64,000 nt of DNA from Pseudomonas koreensis (GTDB lineage Bacteria; Pseudomonadota; Gammaproteobacteria; Pseudomonadales; Pseudomonadaceae), in the NCBI RefSeq assembly GCF_024169245.1, contig NZ_JALJWP010000001.1, forward strand, positions 5,441,501 to 5,505,500, given 5' to 3'. How positions within the stretch are numbered: position 1 is the first letter of the stretch; every line of letters starts with the position of its first letter. Made by a program: the position numbers and the translations under genes. Positions 36,483 to 46,791 of this stretch are shown piece after piece. The notes beneath the pieces were generated by a model. That model ran no database searches, was not told where the DNA came from, and worked only from the letters and a program-made list of their open reading frames with translations.

Positions 36483-37372
36483 TTATTCAGAACTTCCCTA
36501 AGCATTCGGGTTACACCACTTCGCCAATCCGGCAAGTGTAGAGAAAAATTGTCACGCAGTTTTTGGGTATTCAGACGTGAGTTCAGAGGGCGACGCGCCG
36601 GCGTGGGGTAGGCCGTTGTTTCGATCGGATCGACTGTCTCCACAGCCAACTCCTCGCCTTGGGCTTTTGCGAAGTCAATTACGTGACTGGCATATCCGTG
36701 CCAGGACACTTCGCCCGCAGCGGCCAGATGATAGAGCCCAGCCAACTCTGGATGCTTGATAACTTGCTGCATAGTCAAAGCTGTAACATCGGCAATCAGA
36801 TCAGCCCCGGTCGGTGCTCCGATCTGATCCGCAATCACGCTCAACGTTTCGCGATCTTTGGCCAAACGCAGCATGGTCTTGGCGAAGTTATTACCGCGAA
36901 CACCGTACACCCAACTGGTGCGCAAGATCAGATATTTGCAACCCGACGCAATGATCGCCTGCTCGCCCGCGAGTTTGCTGGAGCCATAATGGTTCACCGG
37001 CGCAACAGGATCCGTCTCCTGCCATGGCGTCACGCCCTGGCCACTGAAGACGTAATCCGTTGAATAGTGAACAAGCCAAGCGCCCAACGCAGCGGCTTCT
37101 TCAGCCATTACGCCACTCGCAAGACCGTTCACGCGGTCCGCCAACTCGGTTTCCAACTCAGCCTTGTCGACTGCCGTATAAGCAGCCGCATTAACGATAA
37201 CGTCAGGCTTTACCTGACGAATCGTTGCGCGCAGGGATTCAAGATTGGACAGATCACCGCTGAGGCCATCAACCGGATGACGATCAAGCGCGACGAGCTC
37301 GCCAAGCGGAGCCAGGGAACGTTGCAGCTCCCAGCCCACCTGACCGTTCTTTCCTAAAAGCAGAATCTTCAT
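36479..37372 (-). CDS. rmlD: RmlD, dTDP-4-dehydrorhamnose reductase
   Basis: A 297-residue RmlD-family SDR that performs the last, NAD(P)H-dependent step to dTDP-L-rhamnose. [18 protein letters not shown] is the Rossmann motif. STDYVFSG and [14 protein letters not shown] give the Thr and YxxxK catalytic residues. It overlaps both rmlB and rmlA by four bases. Its normal substrate is made by RmlC, which is not encoded in this window. Confidence 0.95.
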   Translation of the reverse strand: MKILLLGKNGQVGWELQRSLAPLGELVALDRHPVDGLSGDLSNLESLRATIRQVKPDVIVNAAAYTAVDKAELETELADRVNGLASGVMAEEAAALGAWLVHYSTDYVFSGQGVTPWQETDPVAPVNHYGSSKLAGEQAIIASGCKYLILRTSWVYGVRGNNFAKTMLRLAKDRETLSVIADQIGAPTGADLIADVTALTMQQVIKHPELAGLYHLAAAGEVSWHGYASHVIDFAKAQGEELAVETVDPIETTAYPTPARRPLNSRLNTQKLRDNFSLHLPDWRSGVTRMLREVLNK

Positions 37373-38445
37373 GCTTTGCTCGAGCGATCCGCGTAGTTCT
37401 GGTCAATCCACTGCTGGTAGCTGCCGCTTTTCACGTGCTCAACCCATTCAGCGTTGTTCAGATACCACTCCACAGTCTTGCGAATACCGGTTTCAAACGT
37501 CTCTTCCGGCGTCCAGCCCAGTTCACGCTGAATCTTGCTGGCATCGATTGCATAACGCACATCATGACCAGGACGATCCTGAACATAAGTAATCAGGCTG
37601 GCGTGCGGACGATGGGCAGAATTGGGACGCAACTCATCGAGCAAGGCACATAGCGTATGCACTACTTCGATATTCTGTTTTTCGTTATGACCGCCGATGT
37701 TGTAAGTCTCACCGATCACGCCTTCGGTGACGACTTTGTACAACGCGCGTGCATGATCTTCGACGTACAGCCAGTCACGAACTTGGTTGCCTTTGCCGTA
37801 CACCGGCAGCGGTTTGCCTTCCAGCGCGTTGAGGATGATCAGCGGGATCAGCTTCTCAGGAAAGTGGCATGGACCGTAGTTGTTCGAGCAGTTGGTAACC
37901 AGTGTCGGCAGGCCGTAAGTACGCGCCCAGGCACGGACCAAGTGGTCGGAGCTGGCCTTGCTGGCCGAGTACGGCGAGCTTGGCTGGTAAGGGGTAGTTT
38001 CGGTGAAGAGGTCTTCCGGACCTTCGAGGTCTCCGTAAACTTCGTCGGTCGAAATGTGGTGGAAACGGAAGTTGGCTTTGCGCGTGTCATCCAGCGCAGC
38101 CCAGTAGTGGCGCGCTGCTTCGAGCAGCGTGTAGGTACCGATGATATTGGTCTGGATGAATTCGGACGGGCCGGAGATCGAGCGGTCGACGTGTGATTCT
38201 GCGGCCAAGTGCATGATTGCATCTGGTTGGTGTTCACGCAGGACACGGTCGATCGGGTCACGATCGCAGATATCGACGCGCTCGAAGGCGTAACGCGAAT
38301 TCTGGCTGACTTCTGCCAAGGACTCCAGATTGCCGGCGTAAGTCAGCTTATCGACGTTGACCACTGCATCGGAAGTGTTGGAGATGATGTGACGGATGAC
38401 TGCCGAGCCAATGAAGCCGGCGCCGCCGGTAACTAGAATTTTCAC
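37369..38445 (-). CDS. rmlB: RmlB, dTDP-glucose 4,6-dehydratase
   Basis: A 358-residue enzyme that converts dTDP-glucose to the 4-keto-6-deoxy sugar. [18 protein letters not shown] binds [14 protein letters not shown] holds the Thr-Asp-Glu catalytic set, and [17 protein letters not shown] holds the YxxxK pair. Length is normal. It is the first gene of the minus-strand O-antigen operon, which is the usual place for rmlB. Confidence 0.96.
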   Translation of the reverse strand: MKILVTGGAGFIGSAVIRHIISNTSDAVVNVDKLTYAGNLESLAEVSQNSRYAFERVDICDRDPIDRVLREHQPDAIMHLAAESHVDRSISGPSEFIQTNIIGTYTLLEAARHYWAALDDTRKANFRFHHISTDEVYGDLEGPEDLFTETTPYQPSSPYSASKASSDHLVRAWARTYGLPTLVTNCSNNYGPCHFPEKLIPLIILNALEGKPLPVYGKGNQVRDWLYVEDHARALYKVVTEGVIGETYNIGGHNEKQNIEVVHTLCALLDELRPNSAHRPHASLITYVQDRPGHDVRYAIDASKIQRELGWTPEETFETGIRKTVEWYLNNAEWVEHVKSGSYQQWIDQNYADRSSKA

Positions 38446-38583
38446 GCGAAACGATACCCTTGAGCTGCGGACAGCGCTGCAAGCGAGCGCGGTCTAATCC
38501 ATGAATGCAGAAGCAACTATCAGTTGGCATCCGTCAGAGTCAGTCTGAATCGACATGCGAAGGCACGATCGAACAAGGGACGC

Positions 38584-38612
38584 ATTTTACAGCTTAATGA
38601 TGCTTTTACTAA
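38584..38612 (-). promoter_or_regulatory. Possible sigma-70 promoter of the O-antigen operon
   Basis: On the minus strand TTAGTA and TAAAAT are separated by 17 bases, about 140 bases upstream of rmlB. The -10 fits well and the -35 is weak. No JUMPstart element was recognised. This is a visual match only. Confidence 0.3.
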
Positions 38613-38666
38613 TGGATAAAGACAGGCTGAGGCGCAATTTCGACAGATGCCGCGCGCCTGTCGCCT

Positions 38667-38906
38667 TTAGACCAGTCGCTTGCGTGCAGCTCTGGACGAG
38701 CGTCCCAGAAACCAACCCAAAATTGGACCGATCAACATACCGATCAGCAACGCCAACACTGCAACAACCGACACCGGCAACTGCGGACCGGAAAAACCCA
38801 GAAACAAAAGCGAAACCGATTGCTGGTTTTCCAGTACAAACGCCAGAACAACCAGAACCATCAGCAGAAGAAAAACGCCAACCAGTATGCGTTTGAGGTT
38901 ACGCAT
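38667..38906 (-). CDS. LapA-domain inner membrane protein (DUF1049)
   Basis: A 79-residue protein with two hydrophobic helices (about 7-27 and 43-67) and the central ENQQSVSLLFLGFSG motif, which is typical of lipopolysaccharide assembly protein A-like (DUF1049) proteins. In E. coli LapA works with LapB to control LPS synthesis through LpxC turnover. It follows ihfB by about 30 bases, a conserved pairing in Pseudomonas. No lapB follows here. The exact role is inferred from family only. Confidence 0.85.
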   Translation of the reverse strand: MRNLKRILVGVFLLLMVLVVLAFVLENQQSVSLLFLGFSGPQLPVSVVAVLALLIGMLIGPILGWFLGRSSRAARKRLV

Positions 38907-38936
38907 TCACGCCCCCTTGAATTTGAATAGCGAAGA

Positions 38937-39233
38937 TCAAGCGCCCTCCTCCTCTTCCTCATTCACGCGGTCACGCAATTCCTTGCCCGGTTTGAAATGC
39001 GGAACGAATTTACCGTCCAGGCTGACAGACTGGCCGGTCTTTGGATTGCGGCCGACGCGCGGCGCGCGGTAGTGCAGGGAGAAGCTGCCGAATCCACGGA
39101 TCTCGATGCGATCACCGGTGGCGAGGCACTGAGACATTTGTTCAAGCATGGTCTTGATGGCCAGCTCCACATCTTTGGATGAGAGTAGCCCTTGATGGGT
39201 GACAATTCGTTCGATCAACTCCGACTTCGTCAT
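38937..39233 (-). CDS. ihfB: IhfB, integration host factor beta subunit
   Basis: A 98-residue DNA-bending protein that pairs with Ihf[21 protein letters not shown] is the family N-terminus, [15 protein letters not shown] precedes the arm, and VGRNPKTG contains the Pro that intercalates DNA. An acidic tail ends the protein. It marks the conserved left boundary of the O-antigen locus in Pseudomonas. It follows rpsA, with a lipoprotein gene between them. Confidence 0.97.
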   Translation of the reverse strand: MTKSELIERIVTHQGLLSSKDVELAIKTMLEQMSQCLATGDRIEIRGFGSFSLHYRAPRVGRNPKTGQSVSLDGKFVPHFKPGKELRDRVNEEEEEGA

Positions 39234-39376
39234 ATTTTTCCCTTCTTTTTCAAGCAGCTAGATCAGCGCTTGAAAGGTTTTAGCATGCCCGGATGATTTT
39301 GAACAGCCCAGGGATTGACATATCTTTCCCGGGGTCAAAACGCCCTTTTTCAGGGCATCCCGATGGCAAGTCGCAC

Positions 39377-39655
39377 CTAACGGCACATCACCAGCATGGT
39401 CCGGGTTACAAAGCCTGCGGGATTGAAACCGAACGGGTATTCGTCTTCATCCTTCGCATCATCAGAACGGGTGATGACCTTGTAGCCCTTGCCTTTACAC
39501 TCCTTCGCCGCACGCTTCTGGCACTTTTCCCAACTAGAGCCGAGACCGGAGCAGTCAACTTCGATACCACTGACGCCGCGCACTGCATGGGTTTTCGCAC
39601 TGGTGGTGCAGCCTGCCAAGGCCAAAACCATTGCAACAACAAGTAACTTGTTCAT
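39377..39655 (-). CDS. Small predicted lipoprotein
   Basis: A 92-residue protein starting MNKLLVVAMVLALAGC, a type II signal peptide with lipobox LAGC (Cys at residue 16). The mature part has four further Cys residues, in VDCSGLG, EKCQKR, KECKGK and the C-terminal MCR, which may form disulfides. I do not recognise a characterised family. It sits alone between rpsA and ihfB. The start at 39655 is chosen because a longer frame begins with seven residues that spoil the signal peptide. Confidence 0.75.
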   Translation of the reverse strand: MNKLLVVAMVLALAGCTTSAKTHAVRGVSGIEVDCSGLGSSWEKCQKRAAKECKGKGYKVITRSDDAKDEDEYPFGFNPAGFVTRTMLVMCR

Positions 39656-39802
39656 CCACTTCCTTATGCCAGGCAAGCCTGACGACTAATGCTCAAGACC
39701 AAGCTTAGTCGCGAATAGGCGATTGATCCGATTAAAGAAACAGACCTGCACGCGAAGACATTGGTTTCATGCACGGACGTGCAAAGACCAAATCGCACAC
39801 AC

Positions 39803-39833
39803 AAAAAAGGGCGACCGAAGTCGCCCTTTTTAA
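39803..39833 (-). terminator. Intrinsic terminator after rpsA
   Basis: On the minus strand AAAAAGGGCGAC and GTCGCCCTTTTTT form a stem around a short TTCG-type loop, directly downstream of the rpsA stop codon. The A-rich side also allows action on the other strand. Confidence 0.9.
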
Positions 39834-39847
39834 TGATCAAGCAGAAC

Positions 39848-41530
39848 TCAGTTCTGTTTGGCCATTGCTTGACGCAGCAGTGCCGCCATGGTGGTGTCAG
39901 TTTCACCCTCCGGAGCCGCTTTCAGGCTCTGGATGGCTTCTTTCTCTTCAGCATCGTCTTTCGACTTGATCGAGAGCTGGATTACGCGGCTCTTGCGATC
40001 AACGCTGATGATCTTGGCTTCAACTTCCTGGCCTTCTTTCAGAACGTTGCGCGCGTCTTCAACGCGGTCACGGCTGATTTCGGAGGCTTTCAGGGTAGCT
40101 TCGATGTCGTCGGCCAGAACGATGATGGCGCCTTTGGCGTCAACTTCTTTCACGGTACCGGTCACGATAGCGCCCTTGTCGTTAACCGAGACGTACTCGG
40201 AGAACGGATCGCTTTCCAGTTGCTTGATGCCCAGGGAGATGCGCTCGCGCTCTGGGTCAACCGACAGGATGACGGTGTCCAGCTCGTCGCCCTTCTTGAA
40301 ACGACGTACGGCTTCTTCGCCCACTTCGTTCCAGGAGATGTCGGACAGGTGAACCAGACCGTCGATGCCGCCGTCCAGACCAATGAAGATACCGAAATCG
40401 GTGATCGACTTGATGGTGCCGGAGATCTTGTCGCCCTTGTTGAACTGGCCAGAGAAGTCTTCCCACGGGTTCGACTTGCACTGCTTGATGCCCAGGGAGA
40501 TACGACGACGCTCTTCGTCGATATCCAGAACCATGACTTCCACTTCGTCGCCGACTTGTACGACTTTCGAAGGGTGGATGTTCTTGTTGGTCCAGTCCAT
40601 TTCCGAAACGTGTACCAGACCTTCAACGCCTTCTTCCAGCTCAGCGAAGCAGCCGTAGTCGGTCAGGTTGGTTACACGAGCGGTAACGCGAGTGCCTTCT
40701 GGGTAACGGGCTTTGATAGCAACCCATGGATCTTCGCCCAGCTGCTTCAGGCCCAGGGAAACACGGTTGCGTTCGCGATCGTATTTCAGAACCTTGACGT
40801 CGATTTCGTCACCAACGTTGACGATCTCGGAAGGATGCTTGATGCGCTTCCAGGCCATGTCGGTGATGTGCAGCAGGCCGTCCACGCCACCCAGATCGAC
40901 GAATGCGCCGTAATCGGTGAGGTTTTTGACGATACCTTTGACTTGCTGGCCTTCCTGCAGGGATTCCAGCAGAGCTTCACGCTCGGCGGAGTTCTCGGCT
41001 TCGAGGACGCTGCGACGGGAAACGACAACGTTGTTGCGCTTCTGGTCCAGCTTGATGACCTTGAATTCCAGCTCTTTGCCTTCCAGGTGCGTGGTGTCGC
41101 GCACTGGACGGACGTCAACCAGGGAACCTGGCAGGAACGCACGGATGCCGTTAACGTCGACAGTGAAGCCGCCTTTAACCTTACCGTTGATAACGCCCTT
41201 GACCACTTCCTCGGCTGCGAAGGCTGCTTCCAGAACGATCCAGCATTCAGCGCGCTTGGCTTTTTCACGGGACAGCTTGGTTTCGCCAAAGCCGTCTTCA
41301 ACCGAATCCAGAGCAACGTGAACTTCATCACCAACGTTGATGTTCAGTTCGCCAGCATCGTTGTAGAACTGCTCAAGCGGGATGAGTGCTTCAGACTTCA
41401 GACCAGCGTGAACGGTTACCCAGCGAGCCTGGTAATCGATATCAACGATAACACCGGTGATGATGGAGCCTGCCTGAAGGTTCAGGGTTTTCAGGCTTTC
41501 TTCAAAGAGTTCCGCAAAGCTTTCGCTCAT
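39848..41530 (-). CDS. rpsA: Ribosomal protein S1
   Basis: A 560-residue protein with six S1/OB-fold repeats, which binds mRNA at the 30S platform. Repeats are visible from [20 protein letters not shown], through successive [21 protein letters not shown] and [11 protein letters not shown], to the C-terminal copy. The start [17 protein letters not shown] at 41530 follows an AGGA site; a 15-residue upstream extension is rejected. It lies after cmk, as in most gamma-proteobacteria, and has a structured leader. Confidence 0.97.
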   Translation of the reverse strand: MSESFAELFEESLKTLNLQAGSIITGVIVDIDYQARWVTVHAGLKSEALIPLEQFYNDAGELNINVGDEVHVALDSVEDGFGETKLSREKAKRAECWIVLEAAFAAEEVVKGVINGKVKGGFTVDVNGIRAFLPGSLVDVRPVRDTTHLEGKELEFKVIKLDQKRNNVVVSRRSVLEAENSAEREALLESLQEGQQVKGIVKNLTDYGAFVDLGGVDGLLHITDMAWKRIKHPSEIVNVGDEIDVKVLKYDRERNRVSLGLKQLGEDPWVAIKARYPEGTRVTARVTNLTDYGCFAELEEGVEGLVHVSEMDWTNKNIHPSKVVQVGDEVEVMVLDIDEERRRISLGIKQCKSNPWEDFSGQFNKGDKISGTIKSITDFGIFIGLDGGIDGLVHLSDISWNEVGEEAVRRFKKGDELDTVILSVDPERERISLGIKQLESDPFSEYVSVNDKGAIVTGTVKEVDAKGAIIVLADDIEATLKASEISRDRVEDARNVLKEGQEVEAKIISVDRKSRVIQLSIKSKDDAEEKEAIQSLKAAPEGETDTTMAALLRQAMAKQN

Positions 41531-41548
41531 TTTAATTCCTGTAGATGA

Positions 41549-41589
41549 GGGCGAAGTAAACGCCCATCTCCACACCCCAGACGGTGTGG
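41549..41589 (-). promoter_or_regulatory. Two hairpins in the rpsA leader
   Basis: On the minus strand CCACACC pairs with GGTGTGG (41570-41589), and GGGCG pairs with CGCCC (41549-41565), just upstream of the AGGA and start codon. The E. coli rpsA leader folds into hairpins that mediate autorepression by S1, so this leader may do the same. No T-run follows, so a terminator is unlikely. Confidence 0.45.
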
Positions 41590-41649
41590 GTTAGTTTCAT
41601 TTAAAAGAAGCACCGCAGGACTATGACTGGTCCCCTGTGGCCCTCTTGG

Positions 41650-42339
41650 TCACCCGGCGATATCGCGAATGGCGATCTCGCTCATGATGCGTTCAAGCAC
41701 CTGATCGATGGAAAGCTCCGTGGAATCCAGCTGAATCGCGTCGGCCGCCGGCTTGAGCGGGGCTACCGCGCGCTGGGTGTCACGCTCATCGCGTGCACGG
41801 ATCTCATCTAGCAGACTCGACAGACTAACACCCTCGACTTTGCCCTTCAACTGCAAATATCGACGGCGCGCCCGCTCCTCGGCACTGGCGGTGAGGAAAA
41901 TCTTCAGCGGTGCGTCCGGAAAAACCACCGTACCCATGTCGCGGCCGTCGGCCACCAGGCCCGGCGCTTCCTGGAATGCACGCTGACGCTGCAGCAGCGC
42001 CTCGCGCACAGCGGGCAGCGCAGCCACTTGCGAGGCGCCGGAACCGACGCTTTCGGTGCGAATGACATCGCTGACTTCGTCGCCTTCCAGAATGATCCGC
42101 TGCAGCTGACCTTCGGTCGCGGCGATGAATTGCACATCCAGATGAGCGGCCAATGTCTTCAGCAGCTCTTCATTGGTCAGGTCGACGCCATGGTTGTGCG
42201 CCGCAAACGCGAGCAAGCGATAAAGCGCACCGGAATCCAGCAGGTTCCAGCCCAGACGCTTGGCCAGAATCCCGGCGACGGTGCCTTTGCCGGAGCCGCT
42301 TGGCCCATCGATGGTGATGACCGGTGCAATGTTTTTCAC
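41650..42339 (-). CDS. cmk: Cytidylate kinase
   Basis: A 229-residue enzyme that phosphorylates CMP and d[23 protein letters not shown] is the P-loop. [20 protein letters not shown] and [13 protein letters not shown] are family motifs. The start is GTG at 42339, in a GTGA overlap with the stop of the tyrA-aroA gene. A longer frame that reads into that gene is rejected. The gene belongs to the conserved serC-to-rpsA block. Confidence 0.95.
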   Translation of the reverse strand: MKNIAPVITIDGPSGSGKGTVAGILAKRLGWNLLDSGALYRLLAFAAHNHGVDLTNEELLKTLAAHLDVQFIAATEGQLQRIILEGDEVSDVIRTESVGSGASQVAALPAVREALLQRQRAFQEAPGLVADGRDMGTVVFPDAPLKIFLTASAEERARRRYLQLKGKVEGVSLSSLLDEIRARDERDTQRAVAPLKPAADAIQLDSTELSIDQVLERIMSEIAIRDIAG

Positions 42340-44579
42340 GACTGAGCCTCTTGTGCCACACGAATGCCGACTTGCCCGCACAGTGCGAGGAAATTGGGGA
42401 ACGAGGTCGCGACGTTGGCGCAATCGTGGATGCGGATCGGTGCGGTAGCGCGCAACGAAGCGACGCTGAAGGCCATGGCGATACGATGGTCGCCGTGACC
42501 GTGCACTTCACCGCCGCCGATCTGGCCGCCGTCGATGATGATACCGTCCGGGGTCGGTTCGCACTTGACGCCCAGCGCCAGCAAGCCGTCCGCCATGACC
42601 TGGATCCGGTCGGATTCCTTGACCCGCAGCTCTTCAGCGCCGGTCAGCACGGTACGCCCTTCGGCGCACGCAGCCGCGACGAACAGTACCGGGAATTCGT
42701 CGATGGCCAGCGGCACCAGTTCTTCTGGAATCTCGATACCTTTGAGTCTAGCTGCCCTTACGCGCAAGTCCGCTACCGGCTCGCCGCCGACTTCACGCTG
42801 GTTTTCCAGAGTGATGTCAGCGCCCATCAGACGCAGGATGTCGATCACGCCGGTGCGGGTCGGGTTGATACCAACGTGCTCAAGCACCAGCTCGGAACCC
42901 TCGGCGATCGAGGCCGCTACCAGGAAGAACGCCGACGACGAGATGTCGCCCGGCACTTCGATGTGAGTCGCGGTCAGCTTGCCGCCGGATTCGACCGAAG
43001 CCGTTGCACCGTCGACGCTGACCGGGTAGCCGAAGCCACGCAGCATGCGCTCGGTGTGATCGCGAGTCGGTGCCGGCTCGGTGACGGTGGTCTTGCCTTC
43101 AGCGTACAGACCGGCGAGCAGCAGGCAGGACTTCACCTGAGCGCTGGCCATCGGCATGGTGTAGGTCAGACCCTTGAGCTTGTGACCACCGCGAATGGTC
43201 ATCGGTGGACGACCTTCAGCGGCGGTTTCGATGACCGCGCCCATTTCCCGCAGAGGATTGGCTACGCGATTCATCGGCCGCTTGGACAGCGATGCGTCGC
43301 CGGTCAGAGTGCTGTCGAAGTTCTGCGCCGCCAGCAGGCCGGAGAGCAGACGCATCGAGGTGCCGGAGTTGCCCAGATAGATCGGGCCCGGCGCCGGTTT
43401 CAGGCCGTGCAGGCCGACGCCGTGGATGGTCACGCGGCCGTGATGCGGGCCTTCGATGACCACGCCCATATCGCGGAAGGCCTGCAAGGTCGCCAGGGCG
43501 TCTTCGCCCTCGAGAAAACCTTCGACTTCGGTGACGCCTTCGGCCAGCGAGCCGAGCATGATCGAACGGTGGGAAATCGATTTGTCACCCGGTACGCGAA
43601 TCCGACCGGACAGGCGGCCACCAGGTTGAGCCAGGAAGATCAGATCGTTGGAATTCATAGCGTCCACATAGGCCCTGCGGGCCAGGATTTTACTGAAATG
43701 CTCGCGGGCAACCCGGGCGCGCGTGAAAACGCCCAGCAATTGGTGCCCATCCCCTGCATCGACCGCGTCGCGCAAGGCGTCGAGGTCGCTGCGAAATGTA
43801 TCGAGTGTGCGCAGGACAGCCTCGCGGTTGGCGAGAAAGATGTCGTGCCACATCACCGGGTCGCTTCCGGCGATTCTTGTGAAATCGCGAAAACCACCGG
43901 CAGCGTAACGGAAGATCTCCAGATTTTCATTGCGCTTGGCCAATGAATCGACCAGACCGAAGGCCAGCAGGTGCGGCAGATGACTGGTCGCGGCAAGCAC
44001 TTCGTCGTGACGCTCGACCTGCATGTGCTCGACATCGGCGCCCAGTTCGCGCCAGAGCCGGTCAACCACCGCCAGGGCGGCAGGATCGGTCTGCTTGAGC
44101 GGCGTCAGGATTACCTTGTGTCGGCGGAACAGCTCGGTATTCGAGGCCTCTACCCCGCTCTGCTCGGAACCGGCAATCGGGTGCCCCGGGACGAAACGAG
44201 CCGGCATGCCGCCGAACGCTTCAGTCGCCGCGCGCACCACGTTGCCTTTGGCACTGCCGACATCCGTGAGGATCGCCGCACCCAAATCCATAACAGCCAA
44301 ACGCGCGAGCAGTTTTTCCATCGCCAGAATCGGCACCGCCAGTTGAATCACATCGGCACCGACACAAGCTGCCGCCAAATCGTCTTCACAACGATCGACC
44401 ACACCCAATTCGACCGCGAGCTTGCGCGATTGCGGATCCAGATCGACGCCGACCACTTCACGGCACAGGCCGCTCTCACGCAAACCCTTGGCAAACGAAC
44501 CACCGATCAACCCCAGACCGACCACCACAAGGCGACCGATCATAGGTGCAGCAGGTTGCAGCGCAGTGACATCAACCAC
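42336..44579 (-). CDS. Fused prephenate dehydrogenase / EPSP synthase (TyrA-AroA)
   Basis: A 747-residue bifunctional protein of aromatic amino acid synthesis. Residues 1 to about 300 are a TyrA dehydrogenase, with NAD motif [17 protein letters not shown] and the catalytic-His region [11 protein letters not shown]. From about 307, AroA starts [20 protein letters not shown], with [20 protein letters not shown] and SKESDRI-like [10 protein letters not shown], making EPSP from shikimate-3-phosphate and PEP. The fusion is normal for pseudomonads. The start could also be MIGRLVVVG, 12 codons later. It overlaps hisC upstream. Confidence 0.95.
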   Translation of the reverse strand: MVDVTALQPAAPMIGRLVVVGLGLIGGSFAKGLRESGLCREVVGVDLDPQSRKLAVELGVVDRCEDDLAAACVGADVIQLAVPILAMEKLLARLAVMDLGAAILTDVGSAKGNVVRAATEAFGGMPARFVPGHPIAGSEQSGVEASNTELFRRHKVILTPLKQTDPAALAVVDRLWRELGADVEHMQVERHDEVLAATSHLPHLLAFGLVDSLAKRNENLEIFRYAAGGFRDFTRIAGSDPVMWHDIFLANREAVLRTLDTFRSDLDALRDAVDAGDGHQLLGVFTRARVAREHFSKILARRAYVDAMNSNDLIFLAQPGGRLSGRIRVPGDKSISHRSIMLGSLAEGVTEVEGFLEGEDALATLQAFRDMGVVIEGPHHGRVTIHGVGLHGLKPAPGPIYLGNSGTSMRLLSGLLAAQNFDSTLTGDASLSKRPMNRVANPLREMGAVIETAAEGRPPMTIRGGHKLKGLTYTMPMASAQVKSCLLLAGLYAEGKTTVTEPAPTRDHTERMLRGFGYPVSVDGATASVESGGKLTATHIEVPGDISSSAFFLVAASIAEGSELVLEHVGINPTRTGVIDILRLMGADITLENQREVGGEPVADLRVRAARLKGIEIPEELVPLAIDEFPVLFVAAACAEGRTVLTGAEELRVKESDRIQVMADGLLALGVKCEPTPDGIIIDGGQIGGGEVHGHGDHRIAMAFSVASLRATAPIRIHDCANVATSFPNFLALCGQVGIRVAQEAQS

Positions 44580-45684
44580 GAGCCAGAACCTTGCGCAGCG
44601 CCTCGAGGAAACGGCTGTTTTCCGCTGGCAGACCGATGGTCACGCGCAGGTGGTTCGGCATGCCGTAATTGGCCACCGGACGCACGATCACGCCTTCGCG
44701 CAGCAAGCCCTGGAAAATTGGCGCCGCGACCTGGCCGAGATCGACGCAGATGAAGTTGCCTTTGGACTCGATCCAGCCCAGCCCCAGCTCGCGCAAACCG
44801 GCCTGCAACTGCTGCATGCCGGATTCGTTGAGCTGACGGCTTTGCGCCAGATACTCATCGTCCTTCAATGCTGCACAAGCTGCGGCAAGGGCGAGGCTGT
44901 TGACGTTGAACGGCTGGCGAACGCGGTTCAGCACATCCGCCACGACAGGGGTCGACAAGCCATAACCGACGCGCAGCGCGGCCAGACCATAGGCCTTGGA
45001 GAAGGTGCGCGACACCAGCAGGTTCGGGTACGCCGCGAGGAAGTCAAGACCGTCCGGCAAGTCGCTGCCTTCGGCGTATTCGATGTACGCCTCGTCGAGC
45101 ACCACCAGCACATGCTCGGGAACGTCTTGCAGGAATTCGTCCAGCGCTTCGGCGCCAAACCAGGTGCCGGTCGGGTTGTTCGGGTTGGCGATAAACACCA
45201 CGCGGGTGTTGGCATCAATGGCCGCAAGCATCGCCGGGAGGTCATGGCCCCAGTCTTTGGCTGGAACGACTTTGGCCTGCGCACCGACAGCTTGGGTAGC
45301 AATCGGATACACAGCGAAAGCGTGCTCACTGAACACCGCATTCAGGCCCGGCGCCAAGTAGGCACGCGCAACCAGCTCAAGAATGTCGTTGGAGCCATTA
45401 CCCAGCGTGACCTGATTCAGCTCGACGCGGCACTGCTCGGCGAGCAGCGATTTCAGGGCGAAACCATTGCCGTCCGGGTAGCGGGTCAGCTCGGTCAGCT
45501 CATCGCGGATCGCCGCCAATGCCTTCGGGCTGGCGCCCAATGGGTTTTCGTTGCTCGCCAGTTTGACGATTTTTGCCGGATCCAGATCCAGCTCGCGCGC
45601 CAGTTCGTCCACAGGCTTGCCCGGAACGTACGGCGAAAGTTGTTGCACGCCCGGCTGTGCCAGAGCGAGGAAGTTGCCACTCAT
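44572..45684 (-). CDS. hisC: Histidinol-phosphate / aromatic aminotransferase HisC
   Basis: A 370-residue class I/II PLP enzyme. Motifs: LASNENPLGASPKALAAI, FIANPNNPTGTWFG and SRTFSKAYGLAALRVGYG with the PLP lysine. In this gene block the protein is the second HisC paralogue of pseudomonads, thought to act in phenylalanine and tyrosine synthesis as well as histidine. It overlaps the tyrA-aroA start by eight bases, so translation is coupled. Confidence 0.93.
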   Translation of the reverse strand: MSGNFLALAQPGVQQLSPYVPGKPVDELARELDLDPAKIVKLASNENPLGASPKALAAIRDELTELTRYPDGNGFALKSLLAEQCRVELNQVTLGNGSNDILELVARAYLAPGLNAVFSEHAFAVYPIATQAVGAQAKVVPAKDWGHDLPAMLAAIDANTRVVFIANPNNPTGTWFGAEALDEFLQDVPEHVLVVLDEAYIEYAEGSDLPDGLDFLAAYPNLLVSRTFSKAYGLAALRVGYGLSTPVVADVLNRVRQPFNVNSLALAAACAALKDDEYLAQSRQLNESGMQQLQAGLRELGLGWIESKGNFICVDLGQVAAPIFQGLLREGVIVRPVANYGMPNHLRVTIGLPAENSRFLEALRKVLARG

Positions 45685-45696
45685 TTGCTACCGCCC

Positions 45697-46791
45697 TTAG
45701 AGAACTGCTTTCGGGTAGGAACCCAGCACTTTGAGTGCTACTGCTTCCTGACTGATCTTTTCCAGCACACCTTTGATCAACGGATCACGGTGGTGGCCGA
45801 CAAAGTCGATGAAGAACACGTAGGTCCATTTGCCGCTGCGCGACGGACGGGTTTCGATGCGGGTCAGGTCGATGCCATTGTCGTGGAACGGCACCAGCAG
45901 CTCATGAAGCGCGCCGGGCTTGTTGCTCATCGACACGATGATCGAAGTCTTGTCGTCGCCGGTCGGCGGCACTTCCTGGTTACCGATCATCAGGAAGCGT
46001 GTCGAGTTGTCCGGACGATCTTCGATTTTCTCGGCCAGACGCGTAAGACCGTACAGCCCCGCCGCCATGTCACCAGCGATCGCCGCGGAATTCCATTCAC
46101 CCTTGACCCGCTTGGCCGCTTCCGCGTTGCTCGACACCGCGACGCGTTCGACATTCGGGTAATGCGCGTCCAGCCACTTGCGGCACTGGGCCAGCGACTG
46201 CGCATGGGAATAGATGCGGCTGATGCTGTCGGTCTTGGTGTTTTCGCCGACCAGCAGATGATGGTGGATGCGCAGCTCGACTTCGCCGCAGATCACCATG
46301 TCGTGCTCGAGGAAGCTGTCCAGCGTGTGGTTGACCGCGCCTTCGGTGGAGTTTTCCACCGGCACCACGCCGAAATTCACCGCACCGGCCGCCACTTCGC
46401 GGAACACTTCGTCGATGGCCGCCATCGGCTTGCTGATCACCGCGTGGCCGAAGTGCTTCATCGCTGCCGCTTGAGTGAAGGTGCCTTCAGGGCCGAGGTA
46501 AGCCACTTTCAGCGGCTGCTCCAGCGCCAGGCACGAGGACATGATTTCGCGGAACAGCCGCGCCATCTCTTCGTTGCCCAGCGGCCCCTGATTGCGCTCC
46601 ATCACGCGCTTGAGCACCTGAGCTTCGCGCTCGGGACGATAGAACACCGGCACTTCGCCTTCGGCCAGCGAGGCCATCTTCACGCGGGCGACTTCCTGGG
46701 CGCAACGCGCACGCTCACTGATCAGCTCGAGGACCTTGGTGTCCAGAGCGTCGATGCGAACGCGCAGTGCCTTGAGTTCTTGCTCGGACAT
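45697..46791 (-). CDS. pheA: P-protein: chorismate mutase / prephenate dehydratase
   Basis: A 364-residue bifunctional enzyme of phenylalanine synthesis. Residues 1-90 are an AroQ chorismate mutase (ELKALRVRIDALDTKVLELI). Residues 95-270 are prephenate dehydratase, with AYLGPEGTFTQAAAMKHFG and VVPVENSTEGAVNHTLD; the catalytic Thr lies in DNSTRFLMIG-like sequence. An ACT domain (about 280-360) with GALHELL and the variant ETRPS gives phenylalanine feedback. It begins one base from the serC stop. No leader-peptide attenuator is visible. Confidence 0.96.
   Translation of the reverse strand: MSEQELKALRVRIDALDTKVLELISERARCAQEVARVKMASLAEGEVPVFYRPEREAQVLKRVMERNQGPLGNEEMARLFREIMSSCLALEQPLKVAYLGPEGTFTQAAAMKHFGHAVISKPMAAIDEVFREVAAGAVNFGVVPVENSTEGAVNHTLDSFLEHDMVICGEVELRIHHHLLVGENTKTDSISRIYSHAQSLAQCRKWLDAHYPNVERVAVSSNAEAAKRVKGEWNSAAIAGDMAAGLYGLTRLAEKIEDRPDNSTRFLMIGNQEVPPTGDDKTSIIVSMSNKPGALHELLVPFHDNGIDLTRIETRPSRSGKWTYVFFIDFVGHHRDPLIKGVLEKISQEAVALKVLGSYPKAVL

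Noticed and set aside
39761..41548. Open frame of 595 codons on the plus strand
   Set aside because: Antisense shadow of rpsA; the repeated pattern simply mirrors the S1 repeats.
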